A stretch of 64,000 nt of DNA from Chondrus crispus (GCF_000350225.1 NW_005179203.1:1-64000), one strand, 5' to 3'. Positions 12,001 to 24,114 are shown, counted from the first letter of the stretch. Program-made: numbers and translations. The notes: a model not told the origin generated them from the letters alone.

Positions 12001-13310
12001 ATAAAAACAAAACAAGGGCAGAGTGGCGAATTGCGTGTGCTTTCCCGTTCGACGTTCTATCGTCGCGACGTGGTCATCATCGACCATGAGCACGTTTTCC
12101 TCCCTTCTCTTTGTCCAAACACTGTCAAAATCACTGGTTTTGCGTCCGTCCCGTCCGAGGCTTGATCTCCTCGCTCTTTATTGAAGCGGCCGTTCGCCTC
12201 TTTGGCGGCGTTGTCATCTTGCTCCTTCAGGGCCTACTTGTCGAAATCTCGATGCGGATCTTGTCTTCCTCCACTGCGACAAAAAAGAATAAATAGTACG
12301 AACAGAGAAAAAACATAAGAAAGACAAAAAGGCAAGTAAAGGTCATAGCAGCCAACTGGTAAGTATATCGCCGGAGAGCTGCTGACGTGTGTGAGCTTCG
12401 GCGTCGCTCGCTACCAGGTAGGGCCCCAGAAATAACTCCTTCCTTTGAGCGTTTTAGACTCGCTGATCGACCTCCGCTGTGCGGGGTCGTTTTCTTGATA
12501 TTAACAGGCAAAGGTAAAAGAGACAAACAAAATGGAGAATAACAAAGCGAAGATCAAGTACCTGATCGTCGGTGATCGGTAAGTGCGTTGCGCGCGTGCA
12601 AAAAGAAAACACGGAGGGCCAGTATCTGCCGCAATCGACGGCCTTCTCGATATCCCCTCAGTTAGGCTGGGCTTCCTCCACACGCGGTCTCACTGCACGC
12701 AATAGCGTCTCTCTCCTCTGGCTTGTGAGCATTGTAGGCTGCTCACGTCGATCCCTTTTTCGACTTCCCGCACGGGGCGATCGGGCTCCTCCTTCACTCG
12801 TTCCTGAGTTCGCATGGATATTTGGTACGGACTCATGTGCGCAATTCGCAATTTCCCTAAGTACCCAGCGCCTCGTGTGCCTCCCCCTCAGCATACAGTG
12901 TCTTCCTACATTCCAATTAAAATTTCCCGATGCTGTTCTGTGTTCCACTTTGGCTATGCAACAATCGTCGTGAATCTCCTCTTCCGAGTACCGTACAGTA
13001 CCTTCCCATTCTCTTTCGTACTTCGCCCTTTTTGTGCGGAGTGGATCGCCGGTCCGAACGTCACTTCTCGTGACCTTGGCGACTCCTGCTCACTCCTAGA
13101 CAGCGTAGTACCTTATCTTCGGACTACAATAAAAATTATCAATTCCTGAAATCGCGGCACGCGTCGCTCTACTTGCCCGTGGGGGACCGGAGGGCCCCTC
13201 CCCTGCCTCTTTCCATCTCATCGTTCCCCTTTCCGTCACCCTCGGGTCGGCTCACTCTCCCCAGTGCGGACTGTCGCCCTGATGCTGGCATGTGGATTTC
13301 TTCACTACAA
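9003..13310. other. Long non-coding 3' region of the chromovirus
   Basis: About 4.3 kb without a convincing gene. Near 9140-9310 it is strongly pyrimidine-rich on the plus strand (CTCCTCTTT-type runs). Tandem repeats lie at 10048-10405. Short frames here lack domain signals. Confidence 0.55.
10048..10405. repeat. 147-bp tandem repeat, about 2.4 copies
   Basis: Copy 1 starts near 10048, copy 2 near 10195 (TTAGTCTAGGTGTAAGCAAG in both), and a shorter third piece covers about 10351-10405. Each unit carries ACACGTGTTCACTT words and the motif GAGGGGAACGGGGT in two or three sub-copies. Copy 2 has one more sub-copy than copy 1. Confidence 0.85.
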
Positions 13311-14903
13311 CTATCCTGATTGAGCTTGCGTGACCTGCGCGGGCAAGGACAATCTTTTCCGTCGGAAATACGTGACGGCCGCGCTGCGGGGCAATTGCTC
13401 AATGGGCTCCCACGTTGCGTCCTTGAGGGTATACCCATACCATCTCACTTTGAGAATTAATTTCTCCCCGTCGTAGCCGTGGTCCACGATCTTGTCGATC
13501 ACATACTCCTGACTCCCGGCTCCTTCTTCCTGCGTGTCCAACTGTCCGTCCCCCTTCCGAAGAGCCAGCGACTCATCCTCATCCTGCTCTTCCGAACCTC
13601 CCATCTCTTGTAGATCGGGCGGGATGCCCGCAGCTTCTTGATTTATCAAAGGTCCGTCATCCGTCCTATCCTTCGCTTGCGCGGCGGGTTCTTCTCGTTC
13701 CCCTTCTCGGTTGAGGAATTGTAGCGCTTGTCGTAGCCCGACTATCGGCGTGTAGTCCATGGGACTAGGGGCTAATTCGACTCTATCTCGCGACACGCGC
13801 TCTTCTTGGTCGCCGATGGCAATGACGACCGTATTCTCAGTTGACTCCTTCACTTGATATAAACCCGTAGCCACTTGTGCCAAATTCTGTTTCGGCTCGG
13901 TGGCCGTGGCTTGCTCTTTCCGAAGGAATACGTATGATCCTGAAGGGATGTCATACTTCGACTTGCGGAGCCTTGCGTCGAAATTTCGCTTGTAGCGCGC
14001 TTGTTCTTTCCGCAAGCTCTTACCAGCGCCTTTCACCAGGCTTTCCAACCACGACTGCAATTTCAGGTAATACGCTCGATTCGAGCTAAATCCTTCCAAA
14101 CTTGGCTGTGCTTGTAACGCAATGCTTCTCGGCGCCCGAGCTAACACCAGCTCGAAGGGCGCGATGTTCGTAGTTCGATGAACTTGCGTGTTGTATGCGA
14201 ACGTCACGGCGTCGCTAAATAGGTCCCAGTCCTTGGGATGCTCTCCAACATATTTTCGCAACGCGGAAGTCAGCGTGCGGTTAAACCTCTCAACTTGGCC
14301 GTTGGCTTGCGTGTGGTACGTAGTCGTGAACACATTGCGTATGCCGAGAATTCGACAGACGTTCTGAAAGAACCGGGCCGTGAACTGTGTTCCATTGTCG
14401 GACAGCAGCTTGACCGGCGGTCCGTACACGAATACTCAATGGTGAACGAGGGCTTGTGCGATGTGCGCAGCTGATATCTTCTTCAACGGTACGGTTCGTA
14501 CCAGTTTCGAGTATCGATCGCTGATCACGAGAATATACCGATTTCCTCGTTTAGTTGTGATTAGCTCGCCGAGAATGTCGATGGCGACAAACTCTCGCGG
14601 AGCTTTGGGCGTGAACAGCTTCATTTCCTTCGTGTTTCTTCTTAACTTCACCCTTTCCCGCGCACATGCGGCGCAATTCTTTGCGACTACGTAGCAGTCT
14701 AGGGCCATCGTAGGCCAGTAAAAATATCTTCTCGATGTCTTGTAAAGTTTCCTGCCTCTCGGGTGGCCTGCCAATTTTGCGTAGTGGCTCAACCCTAGGA
14801 CGCGGTCCCTTAACGATTGTGGTATCACCACTTGTACAAACTCCGCCGCAGTACGGCATAGAGTTCCTTCGAGTTCCTCGGTCTCCATGCTGAACGTTCT
14901 CAC
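13311..14903 (-). CDS. Chromovirus integrase with chromodomain
   Basis: The HHCC zinc region (HYAKLAGHPRGRKLY, CAACARERVKL) and start of the DDE core (VAIDILGELITTKRGNRY) lie in 14436-14903. The rest of the core (LLSDNGTQFTARFFQ, then HTQANGQVERFNRTL) lies in 13311-14429. A chromodomain ends the protein at about 13340-13510: YVIDKIVDHGYDG, then LKVRWYGYTLKDATWEP, keeping the aromatic residues expected of methyl-lysine readers. In other chromoviruses this domain steers insertion to heterochromatin. Confidence 0.85.
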
Positions 14904-14914
14904 CTTTCCGGCGT

Positions 14915-16920
14915 CTATTTCTTCCTTGATGCGGTTGCAGAAGGGGTCGACGGCTTGCTCGCGAATGAGCTCCTCCGGAGTGACAGCTTGGAATTGATCG
15001 AGGCGATCAGGGGCGGCCCCCCCTCAAGAGCGAGGATGTCGTCTAGCGCGACAGAATTGTCCTCGTCCTCCACTGTTCCCTCGGCCGGTTCGGCCATAAA
15101 GCATGGGATTTCGTCGTCGATTTCGTCGACGGTTTCTTCTGCAGTCTGTAATCTTGACAGGGCATCAGCTTGGCTGTTAGCCTTGCCCTTCTTGTACTTG
15201 ATTTCGAAATCAAATTCCGAGAGGCGGAGCCTCCATCGGATTAATCTCCCGCTGGGGCCGGTTACGTTCATCAACCACCTCAATGAGGCATGGTCGGTAT
15301 GCACAATGAAGTGCTCGCCATATAGATATGGTCTTAGAGTCTGTACGGCCCAAATTACCGCTAGACATTCCTTTTCTGATACAGAATAGTTTCTCTCGGC
15401 TGCGGCTAACGTTCTTGAAAAGAACCCGATGGGTTTACGTTGCGCATCCGGATGCGTTTGAAACAATGCAGCGCCGATTTGATAGTCGCTTGCGTCGGTG
15501 TCTACCGAGTATGGTAGGTCCTTCTTCGGCACCGCCAACACCGGTGGCGCCACGATGGCGTCCTTAAGCTTTTGAAAAGCTTTCTAGCATGGTTCGTTGA
15601 ATCCTTCCAACTGGACCGGTTGTCCTTTCTTCAGTAGTTGGTTTAGAGGATGCGCAATTTTCGCATAATGCGGAACGAACCTGCGGTAGACATTGCAAAG
15701 TCCCAGGAAGCTCCTGAGCTGCGTCTGCGTTTGAGGGTACCTCACCTGTTCCAATGCGGCGGTTCGCGCTGCGCCAACTTCGAGCGTACCTGGCCCAACG
15801 ACGTGGCCCAGGTACTTGATCTTTTCGACGAAACATTCGCACTTGCGAAGCTTGAGCTTCACACCTGCCTTCTCCAATACAGACAGTATTTCGTCAACGT
15901 GGACGACGTGCTCCTCCCAGGATTTCCTGAAGATGATGATATCATCTAGATATACCAGACAGCATTTCCAACGGAACGGAAGAGCAGGATATCCATGGCT
16001 CTCTGGAACGTCGCTGGCGCGTTGGTAAGCCCGAAGGGCATTCTTGAGAATCGGTACAAACCTGAGTGACACGAAAATGCGGTTTTGTCGCGGTCGCTTT
16101 TGGGAATTGGCATCTGCCAGTACCCTGAGATCGCGCCCAACGCGGAGAAAACCTTGGTGTCACCAAGCGAGTCCAGACACTTGTCCATGCACGGCAAAGG
16201 GTACGTGTCCTTCACCGTTACCGCGTTTAACCTGCGGTAGTCTACGCAAAAGCGCATCGATCCGTCCGGCTTGGGCACTAATAAAACGGGCGACGCCCGT
16301 TCTGACTGCGCCGGTTCGATGACTTCTGCTTCTAACATCTTCTGTACTTCTGCGTCCTCGACCTCCCGAGCCTTTGGACCGGCTCGGTAGGGAGCTTGTG
16401 CGATGGGCCTGGTCTCCGGGACCAGCTCGATCCGGTGGACCGTGGTATTAATTTCACCAAGGGTCCCATCCCACATCTTTGAGTATTTCTTCAACATCCG
16501 TCGGAACCGCTCGCTCAGCCGTTCCGGCACGTGGCTCAGGTCGAGGTCCTCCACGTCCGGCGGTGGGGGCTCAATCCGCTGCTCCGGCTTCGACGATGCC
16601 GTCGCAGAGAGCCCACTCAACCGTTCTTCTGGCTGGTCCTCGCGCGCTTGATCCGACGGTTCGCATCTTGTTTCGCCCGTAGGCGTCTTGGTAGAATTAG
16701 GAAAATTTTCCTTCTTCCTTTCTTGAATTCCGAGAACTTCACCAATGGTGGCTTTGCTCTCGAGCACGGCCCTCGGATGCGGTAATAATTCTGCAACCAG
16801 TTGGCCTTTTTGCACCCTGACAGGGTACGTCCTAAAATTCGCAACGAGTAAACGAAATGGCCTGTCAGACTCAACCTGAACGACACCATTCGTGCATGTC
16901 AACCCGTGTCTTTCGTACAA
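14915..16920 (-). CDS. Chromovirus reverse transcriptase and RNase H
   Basis: RT blocks are clear: VLLVPKPDGSMRFCVDYRRL, SRMPFGLTNAPATFQRAM, and the catalytic LVYLDDIIIF near 15940. RNase H follows with YSVDTDASDYQIGAALFQ, EKECLAVIWAV and HTDHASLRWLMN. The N-terminal part (about 16600-16920) links protease to RT. As in other Ty3/Gypsy elements this copies element RNA and removes it from the hybrid. Few breaks overall. Confidence 0.85.
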
Positions 16921-16932
16921 CGACGAGTACGG

Positions 16933-17619
16933 CTAAACCACAACCAAGCCCGCCCTCTTCGAGGTGCATTCCACGACGCGTTGCGTCCCTGGCTCGATAG
17001 TCGTGGCTCTTGCCACTTTTATCTTAGGGGAAAATCGCTCCCCCTTTCCATCATTCTCGTCCTCTCCCGGGACGAGAATCCTCTTCCCTTTTCTCGTCGA
17101 GAACCGCCTAACTATCGGAACCTCCGAGAAACCCGCCAACTCAACCGTTTTCTTCCTTGGATAAATTGCTTCCACAAACCGGTCACAATAGTCCGCGCCT
17201 AGAATGAGCGGGACTGCGAGTTTTTCGCATACAATAAACTCGGCTGCGGCCACAAATCTTCCAAGCTTCACAGGCATTTTAATTGTGCCGAGAGTCTGGA
17301 GTGGCCTATTGTTCGCGTCGCCAATGTCTTGGGTCGGTCCGTAGGACACCAACATTTCCATTCCTGCCGGAAGTTCCGACCTTCGAACCAAATTCGGTCC
17401 GGTACCTGTGTCCAACACGGACAACACTCGACTCATCAATCCGACCGTTAGTCCAATATCCGCGTAAACTTTATAGTTTTTTCGCGCGAGGGCCAAGATC
17501 TTTTCAGGACATTCTTGTCTCTTAACCCTGTACCAGAGCCTACGAATTTGATCCATCGGACGATCCTTGTCTCCACTTACAGTTTGCTTGACAACAGTCG
17601 GCTCCTTCGGCCTACCCAC
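16933..17619 (-). CDS. Chromovirus aspartic protease region
   Basis: The active site reads VLSVLDTGTGPNLV, the DTG of retropepsins, and the second conserved block reads VPLILGADYCDRFVEA. A DTGT instead of DTGA/DSGA is within family variation. It sits between the gag zinc knuckle and RT, as expected. Confidence 0.8.
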   Translation of the reverse strand: MGRPKEPTVVKQTVSGDKDRPMDQIRRLWYRVKRQECPEKILALARKNYKVYADIGLTVGLMSRVLSVLDTGTGPNLVRRSELPAGMEMLVSYGPTQDIGDANNRPLQTLGTIKMPVKLGRFVAAAEFIVCEKLAVPLILGADYCDRFVEAIYPRKKTVELAGFSEVPIVRRFSTRKGKRILVPGEDENDGKGERFSPKIKVARATTIEPGTQRVVECTSKRAGLVVV

Positions 17620-17738
17620 TATTTCAACTACCTCCTCGTCGAGGCCTTCCTTTTTCGCTAGAGACGGGGAACGGGACCGAGTCCCGGATGCAGTACGTTG
17701 AACCTGCGCCTCTCGCGACTCCTTCGAGATTCCCCTCT

Positions 17739-20046
17739 CTAGTTTCCCGGCGGCTGCGGGTTCCTTCTCACGTCCGACGACGCGGGCCCCGCGGCGGGCC
17801 CTCTAAAGGGTTGGTTCGACCTCGGCGTTGAAACACTCGGCGTGCTCGCCGTCTGCGAATCGAACCAATTGTTGACCCTCAGATAACTCGTCGATGGTAT
17901 CCCTAATCTCTCCATCGGAGACAACGCCTCATAATTTCCCAAAACTCGGTGCATTTCTCGGAGGGAAAGAATGCACGTTGGCGCGTCGTGCCCCTTTTCG
18001 TAACAGTGATAGCACACCAGTCCGTGCTTCTTGACGGGATATTGCGGCCTCGGTCCTCCGCGGGCCGGCGACCTCCCTTCATGTTGCGGCCTTCCCATCC
18101 AACCTGGCCTTCGAAACGTTGTGTCCTTGTCTTCCATCGGAATGGGCGGCGCCGGCGTGTGGCCGCGCGCTCGGAACGCTAACACGGGATCCGTGGCGTC
18201 CGAATACGAACTTCCCATAAGCGGGCGTGTCATTACTGTAGACGCGCCGCTCCGGTCTTCTTCTCCGTAGCTGTTTCCCTCCGATGATTCAATAAAATCG
18301 CCCTCGGCGATAAGCGCACCTCCATAACCATTCTCATTTGGGTTAGGAGAGCTTACTTCTTCTGACCCAGAAATTGGCTCGGCCAGGTGGGCAGCGCCGC
18401 GAATTTTTCGCGCGGCATGCGGGGAATTCTGCTTGCTCCCCTTCGTCAGCCCTGCTGGCGCTTGCATGGTGACCCTCTTGGACTTCTTTCCCTGGGCGCG
18501 GCTCGCCGAGCCATGCGCCTTCGCATAATTGACCAGCCTTAGGAAAGACACGTCCCTATTGTCCTGAAGATATTGGGACACCATTGGCTTGATACTCGCG
18601 TCGAGCCCTTCAATAAACATCGTAATTTGTTCCTCCATCGAGAAAACGTTTCCACGTCGATTGCTTGCGTCCGTCAGACGGATATAGAATTCCATCTCGT
18701 CTTCGGACGGTCTCTGATGTACTTCTCGCAAGGCGAGCACGGCTTGGCGGATCGCCTCATCAGTCGCGAAACTTCGCAATAACCACTGCACAGCCTCCGG
18801 CCAGAAGGAAATTTTCCAATGGTGGGTTCCGGCCGTTTGTGACACAGAAGTGTACTGTCTTAGGGCTATTCCGCCGAGGAACTCCGGCAACAAGCGGATC
18901 GCTTGACCTTCGTTCATCTTTTGCGTGTCGAATTCTTGAACCAGCTTGGCCAAGAAATCCAGAACCAATACGCCATCATCGCCGGTGAACGTATTGTCTC
19001 TCTTCACCTTCGGTGGTATGTCTCTTCTAATTTTTCGCACGGCGGACCGCCGGCCGCTAGACAAATACGTCAGCGGGTTCCGCAAGCGGTACGTCCGATA
19101 CGAAAGCAACTTCTTGAAGAGATAGTTGGTCGGATTTAATTCTTCCAACTCCTCCCATCGCGGACCGCGTCGCGTCGCGATATCTTCTGGCTTCGCGTCC
19201 ACATCCCTTCGCGAGGCGGACGAAGTAATTCCGCCTCTCTTGTAGCTCTTCTTATTCGATGAAATTCCATTTCTTTCTTTCTGCTGATCGTCCGTCGGAA
19301 TTTCCTGAATGGTTCGCCGAACCGTTGCCACCATTTCCTTCTGAACCGTTCGACTCCGAATTTGAGTCGAAATTTTCACGGTCATCACTCCAGTGGCCTT
19401 TCTTCTTTCGGCCTTTGGCCGTCTTGGAACTTCTCCTTTTGCAGTCCCTAGTTCGGACAAACTTGTCCCTCTTCGTTCGGTCTTCAGGCCTTTCTTCGCC
19501 GGAGAGCGGTCCTTCCTCTAACCTTGGTCCTGACCGGCCCGCAGCCTGCTCAAGGTCCTTGAGGCAGCGCGCGGCGCGGTCGAATTTATCATCGATGCTG
19601 CCCCTTGTTATGGCCAGAGTCTCCAGGGCTTGATTCGCGTCTCGCCGCGCTTCGTTGGCGGCGAGCTGCAGCGATTCGAATACCTCCGGCTCTCGGCCCT
19701 TGGTCGCATCGGTTAGCGAATTCTCGACGAGAACCACGCGAGCTGTCAGCTCTTCCAACGCGGCGTGGAACTCTGAGGTTTGCAACTCCAGTTGCTTGTG
19801 CACGAGGGCTAATTCATCCTCGAGATCCTTCTTCGTCTCCTGGCGATTTTCGCCAATCATCTTCTGTAACCTGGTTTCCAGGTTATCCTTGTCGGCTTCA
19901 ATCCCGGTCGGGGATTCTTGACCTTCGGGATCCGTGGCCGTATTGGCCTGGCTTCGGGTGCGAGGACCTCGCGGGATCCTCGACACCCTTGCCGATCCGC
20001 TTCTGCTCGCCCCGGGACCGACGTCTCCGGGGGCGATTGTCGACAT
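17739..20046 (-). CDS. Chromovirus gag region
   Basis: Starts 167 bp inside the 5' LTR. The first ~200 codons are charged and predicted coiled coil (NLETRLQKMIGENRQETKKD and following), then a Lys/Asn/Ser-rich linker. The capsid-like part (about 18400-19100) has FTGDDGVLVLDFLAKLVQEF and WKISFWPEAVQWLLRSF. A CCHC zinc knuckle, CYHCYEKGHDAPTC, lies near 17975-18020. The arrangement is standard for chromovirus gag, although the coiled-coil start is longer than usual. Confidence 0.8.
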
Positions 20047-20190
20047 GGTCCGTCACAAATGAACGAACTTAAACAAAACAAAAAAGAAAGAGAACACTAC
20101 AATACGTCAAATAAACTTACGTCACCGAGACCGATTATGTACTGCGTCTCCATGCACGCAGTTTCTAGGTCGGGTCTCCTGTACACCTAA

Positions 20191-20208
20191 TTCTAGGTCG
20201 GGAGACCA
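20191..20208 (-). promoter_or_regulatory. Putative primer-binding site of the chromovirus
   Basis: Four bases inside the 5' LTR the minus strand reads TGGTCTCCCGACCTAGAA, beginning with the TGG complementary to a tRNA CCA end. A second TTCTAGGTCGGG word lies at about 20162-20174, so the site may be partly duplicated. The tRNA was not identified. Confidence 0.4.
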
Positions 20209-20212
20209 CTTT

Positions 20213-21246
20213 TGTAGTGCAATGTGCCTGGCAGGCCGCCAACACAGTCCGATGGTCAAAAAAAAAGAAGAAAAACAGAAACAGAATCAACCACTGCCGA
20301 TGGCACTCGCTACGGACCGTTCGAGACTCCCTTTCCCCTTGTGCGGGCTTGCGGCCCACGGTAGCTCAACTCTAACGGGGGGGTGAGGAAAGATGCCCGG
20401 CCCGGGAGGATAATGGTGGTAGAGGCTTGTGCAGACTTGAGTGCTCGGCGAGTGTGGGTTGGGCTTGTTTACGAGAATGTAACCGCGGTTCGCTGGGTTG
20501 TAAGGCCAATGCTCGACGAGCGTCTTCAGCACCTTGCGTATGATTTAAGGTCTTCGACGGGGGCTCGATTAGCACTACCAGATGGGAAAGTAACTATGTA
20601 GCAACGCTACAACCAACGTGTTGCTCGATGGCATAAAACCGACACCAATGCGATCGCAACCGCGGTTGGTGGTACCAACACTGTCTTGTATGATAAGACC
20701 TTCGAAGGAGGCGTCGTGGCAACAGCCTTCCGACGAAACAGGACACTGTAGCAGCGCTACGACCTACGTGCAGCCCGATGGCAATCACACCAACACCGGA
20801 TCGGTCGCGACCGACTCCAATGGAACCAACACAATTAAAGGAAAAATAGAGGTGGAGATAGAAAAGGATAGGAATTAGAGATAGAAAAGGTAAAAGAATA
20901 AGGAAAAGGGGACCTCGAGCAATAGAGGATGTCGTTAGCAGCGTAGAAGTGAAGCGCGTCGCGTGAACGGAAGCGGTCTTCGACGAAGGCGAGATCTAAC
21001 TCCGGCAACTTGGGTTACCTTTACTCACTTGGGTTGGTAACTGGACTATGCTATATAGCCCCGCCGGGGCGAGTACAGTAGCTCCCGGCTCTAGATTCTA
21101 GATCTAATTTGTAAATAGAATTAAATAATTAAAATAATCGTGCGCATCGTTGCACACGTGTGTCCTCCAGCCCGGACCACAGTATCCAATTTTTTCCTTT
21201 TCTCACTTCCTTTCACCCCCCTACTCGAGACGGGTATTGCACTACA
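20213..21246 (-). repeat. Chromovirus 5' LTR (copy B)
   Basis: Same TGTAGTGCAAT...ATTGCACTACA ends as copy A. Much closer to the solo LTR at 39799-40860 (by eye about 94 percent over the first 300 bp). CTATATAG at about 21050-21058 is the likely TATA box and GTAGC-x3-GCTAC words lie at 20598-20610 and 20748-20760. Its outer edge abuts a WD40 coding fragment. Confidence 0.9.
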
Positions 21247-21284
21247 AAGACGGTGCGGGTGTGGGACGGTGAGTCTGGGTTTCA

Positions 21285-22528
21285 GGGAGGGTCTTAACTT
21301 GCCCGGGTTTGCTTTGCTTGCCCGAGTTTGCCGGTCATTTATTAATTTATTAATGTAAGTACACGCCTTCCCCTTACGTTAGTAGTGGACAGGTGTCCTT
21401 TCCCTTACGTTAGTAGTGGACAGGTGTCCCAGAGCGACGGTGCTGACTTTCAGAGGCATACAGCGCCATAAATTGCCAGAACGCAACGGGGAGGACACTG
21501 TGGGTTCTACAAATTCGCTCCGAGGACGCATCGACAGGGACGTGACATGCTGCAGCGTCAAACAACTTCGCCCCAGGGACGCGTCGACATGGACGCGAGA
21601 CGCTGCAGCGTCGCTCGCTTCCGACCCAGAACGTGGCCATTGCGGGTGATCCCAGATCACCGGGATAAATAATTGATCTCACCCCCTACTTCTCTCCTTA
21701 CTACTCCGCGGGATAGCGTATCTATCGCCGGCGCTGTTTGGTCAAAAAACGGATCTACAACCACTGCCCAGTATCGCCGTTCGCCTCCCCTCCTTTCTTC
21801 TCAATCTAATCACTCCTACGCAATGCACGGCAATAGAATCATCACTGCTACGACCGCACTAACCGCAACCGCAGCTCTATTCTCCCTCCTTTCATTGCAC
21901 CAAGCTATTTCAAACTATCCTCGACCCCGAAAATTCACAAAGCCCTTAGATCTCGGACGGGGATGGACTTTTGTCAGAGCCATCAGGATTTTTAACGACA
22001 AAGAATTCAGTCGTACATACCGTATGGAGGGGGGGATAATATTTGGTCAGAAACGTCCGCTGCAGACGAGGAAGCAATAGTGAGAGACTTTGCGTTGGTG
22101 GCCCCCGTCTTCCGAATGGTGGGAGTCAGAGAGATGCGCCAGAGGCGCGGAGAACGGCGCACGTGGCATTGAGGTGTGGAAGCCATTTTCAGGAAAGTAG
22201 TCGGCAGAGAGGTGCTTCGTAGAGTTGGGTTGCCTTTGCGAGATGGCAGGTGCATAGATTTTTGCAAAGGGGGAATTGAGGATGTTTTCGGCAAGGGGCA
22301 AGCACTGCGTCCACCGGAGCACAGCGTCCAAATTCGAAAGTTACAAACTTACAAAAGTAGCCAATATATGATTGACATTTGTCATTACACACTGACATAA
22401 CTTGAGCTTGCAGTGTAGGGTCGTACTTGGTTTCAAACCATATATTAACGCCCAGTAGCCAATAGTAGTGCAAATCATGGCTCGGGGCAAGCAAACCCGG
22501 GCAAACTCGGGCAAGTTAAGACCCTCCC
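21285..22528. mobile_element. Non-autonomous DNA transposon (MITE-like) with TCA target duplication
   Basis: Inverted termini begin GGGAGGGTCTTAACTTGCCC at 21285 and end with its reverse complement at 22528. They are flanked by TCA at 21282-21284 and 22529-22531, and WD40 sequence is continuous across the element. A 3-bp target and GGG-starting termini suggest the PIF/Harbinger superfamily; that is inference. No transposase is encoded in the 1,244 bp. It holds a 31-bp tandem duplication (21368-21398, 21399-21429). Confidence 0.8.
21368..21429. repeat. 31-bp tandem duplication within the MITE
   Basis: Two copies of a unit containing CCCTTACGTTAGTAGTGGAC then AGGTGTCC, differing at one base. 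Confidence 0.85.
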
Positions 22529-23387
22529 TCAAGTCGGGGAAACAATCACCGAACACATGCACTTTGTATCGAGCGTGGCGATGAGCGGGGACGGAAAACG
22601 GGTTGTGTAGGGATCATGGGACAAGACGGTGCGAGTGTGGGACGGTGAGACGGGGTGTCAAGTCGGGGAAACAATGGCCGGACACACGAATACGGTAACG
22701 AGCGTGGCGATGAGCGGGACGGGAAACGGGTTGTGTCGGGGTCATCTGACAGAACGGTGCGGGTGTGGGACGGTGAGACGGGGTTTCAAGTCGGGGAAAC
22801 AATGACCGGACACACGAATTGGGTAACTGGCGTGGCGATGAGCGGGGACGGGAAACGGGTTGTGTCGGGGTCAGAAGACAAGACGGTGCCGGTGTGGGAC
22901 GGTGAGACGGGGTGTCAAGTCGGGGAAACAATGACTGGACACACGGATTATGTATCGAGCGAGTAGGGGAGCGGGGACGGGAAACGGAGCGTGGGGATGA
23001 GCGGGGACGGAAAACGGATATGGTCTTGGGAGAAAGCTGATGGAACAGTGCTGGGGTGGAAACAGAGGTCGAGTATGTTGGATATGTCGATGGGTGAAAG
23101 CGGTATGTGGGTGCTGGAAACTCGCGGCATTTGTAAGGTGAGCGACAAGATAATTCACAAACAGGGCGACGGTTCCGAAATCACACTGGCCCACCTCGAA
23201 TGTGAGGCAAATGACTTCGCGGTGAATACGGAAGTTGAGACTGTAGTTGTTGGAATGGCCGACGGCTCGGTTGGTGTCATGTCGGTTATCAGTTCTGAAC
23301 ATGGAGTGTGAGACTGTAGCTGTTGGTATGAGAAACGGCTCGTTCGGTATCATGTCGGTTATCAGTTCTGATGATGCATACTGGTAG

Positions 23388-24081
23388 GACGGTGTGCTCT
23401 ATGAGTTGGGTAGATTATGTCGCGATTAAACGGTAGCGAGAATGTATTCTGCTTGTGCTCCTGATGCCTGTGAGTCAATGTCCTTACCGGGGTCGCGGTG
23501 GTTGTGATTCTTTCTCTAGGCTTTCGCGCAAGGGGGAGCCGAGTCAGGTGACGGGCTGTCGTACAGTCGGGCCGCATCCCTGATCTTTGTTCAAACGTTG
23601 AGCATGCCGTGGTGTTCTTCCAGTTTGTTTGGATCTGTGTTACCGAACGGTTGCGATGCGATGACTGCCGTCCCGACGTCCCGGAAGAGTCTCACATAAA
23701 CTTTACCCGTACGATACGTGACGGTGGATTGGAAACGTACACGTGTTGAACGGCGCAATATCGCAATTTCGTCGCTGAACACTCGATCCAATTTAATTCA
23801 AAAAAACCGCCAGAATACGTTATTCGGTCAAATCTTATCCTCCTGTTCGCGTCCGTGGCGCGCTGCATGCCACCAGGATCAAGCTTCGTCATCATGTTGG
23901 CCCCACTCCGGTCTGTCGAGGCTACGATCACGGTGGAGCTCCTTTGTTGCGAGGGAGAAAAAAAATCTCCGGAATAAAGGGACATCGCGCTTTGCCGGCA
24001 GGTGCTTATAGAAGAGGAAGGCCCAACTAGTAGGTGCGTAGCGAGTCACCGCCGCAAGTCAGCAAAGAGCTTCGATCGCTC

Positions 24082-24114
<33 letters not shown>

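Larger units (their letters stand above)
5854..21246 (-). mobile_element. Giant Ty3/Gypsy chromovirus with an antisense extra ORF
   Basis: Two LTR-like repeats in the same orientation (5854-6945 and 20213-21246) bracket about 13.3 kb. On the minus strand come gag (17739-20046), protease (16933-17619), RT/RNase H (14915-16920), then integrase with chromodomain (13311-14903). A 4.3 kb non-coding part and an antisense frame (7071-9002) follow before the 3' LTR. A polypurine tract abuts 5854-6945, and a plausible primer site abuts the other LTR. The outer 5-bp flanks (TCAGG and AAGAC) do not match and the two LTRs differ strongly, so the ends may come from different copies. The coding part looks nearly whole, with a few breaks. 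Confidence 0.75.
21247..23387 (+). pseudogene. WD40-repeat gene fragment (NB-ARC/WD40 family), split by a MITE
   Basis: Encodes the end of a WD40 array: units of the type TVRVWDGETGFQVGETMTGH and VAMSGDGKRVVSGSEDKT, then a C-terminal tail (GICKVSDKIIHKQGDGSEIT) that also ends the gene at 42707. The array is cut at its 5' side by the chromovirus LTR and is interrupted at 21285-22528 by a DNA element; WD40 sequence stops at 21284 and resumes at 22532. Later frames are broken. The last about 73 bp of the tail are tandemly duplicated (23237-23309, 23310-23382). No NB-ARC part is present, so this is a gene relic. Confidence 0.8.

Noticed and set aside
22007-22331. Minus-strand frames of about 95 codons in the MITE
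   Set aside because: Overlapping, no transposase motif; the element is non-autonomous.
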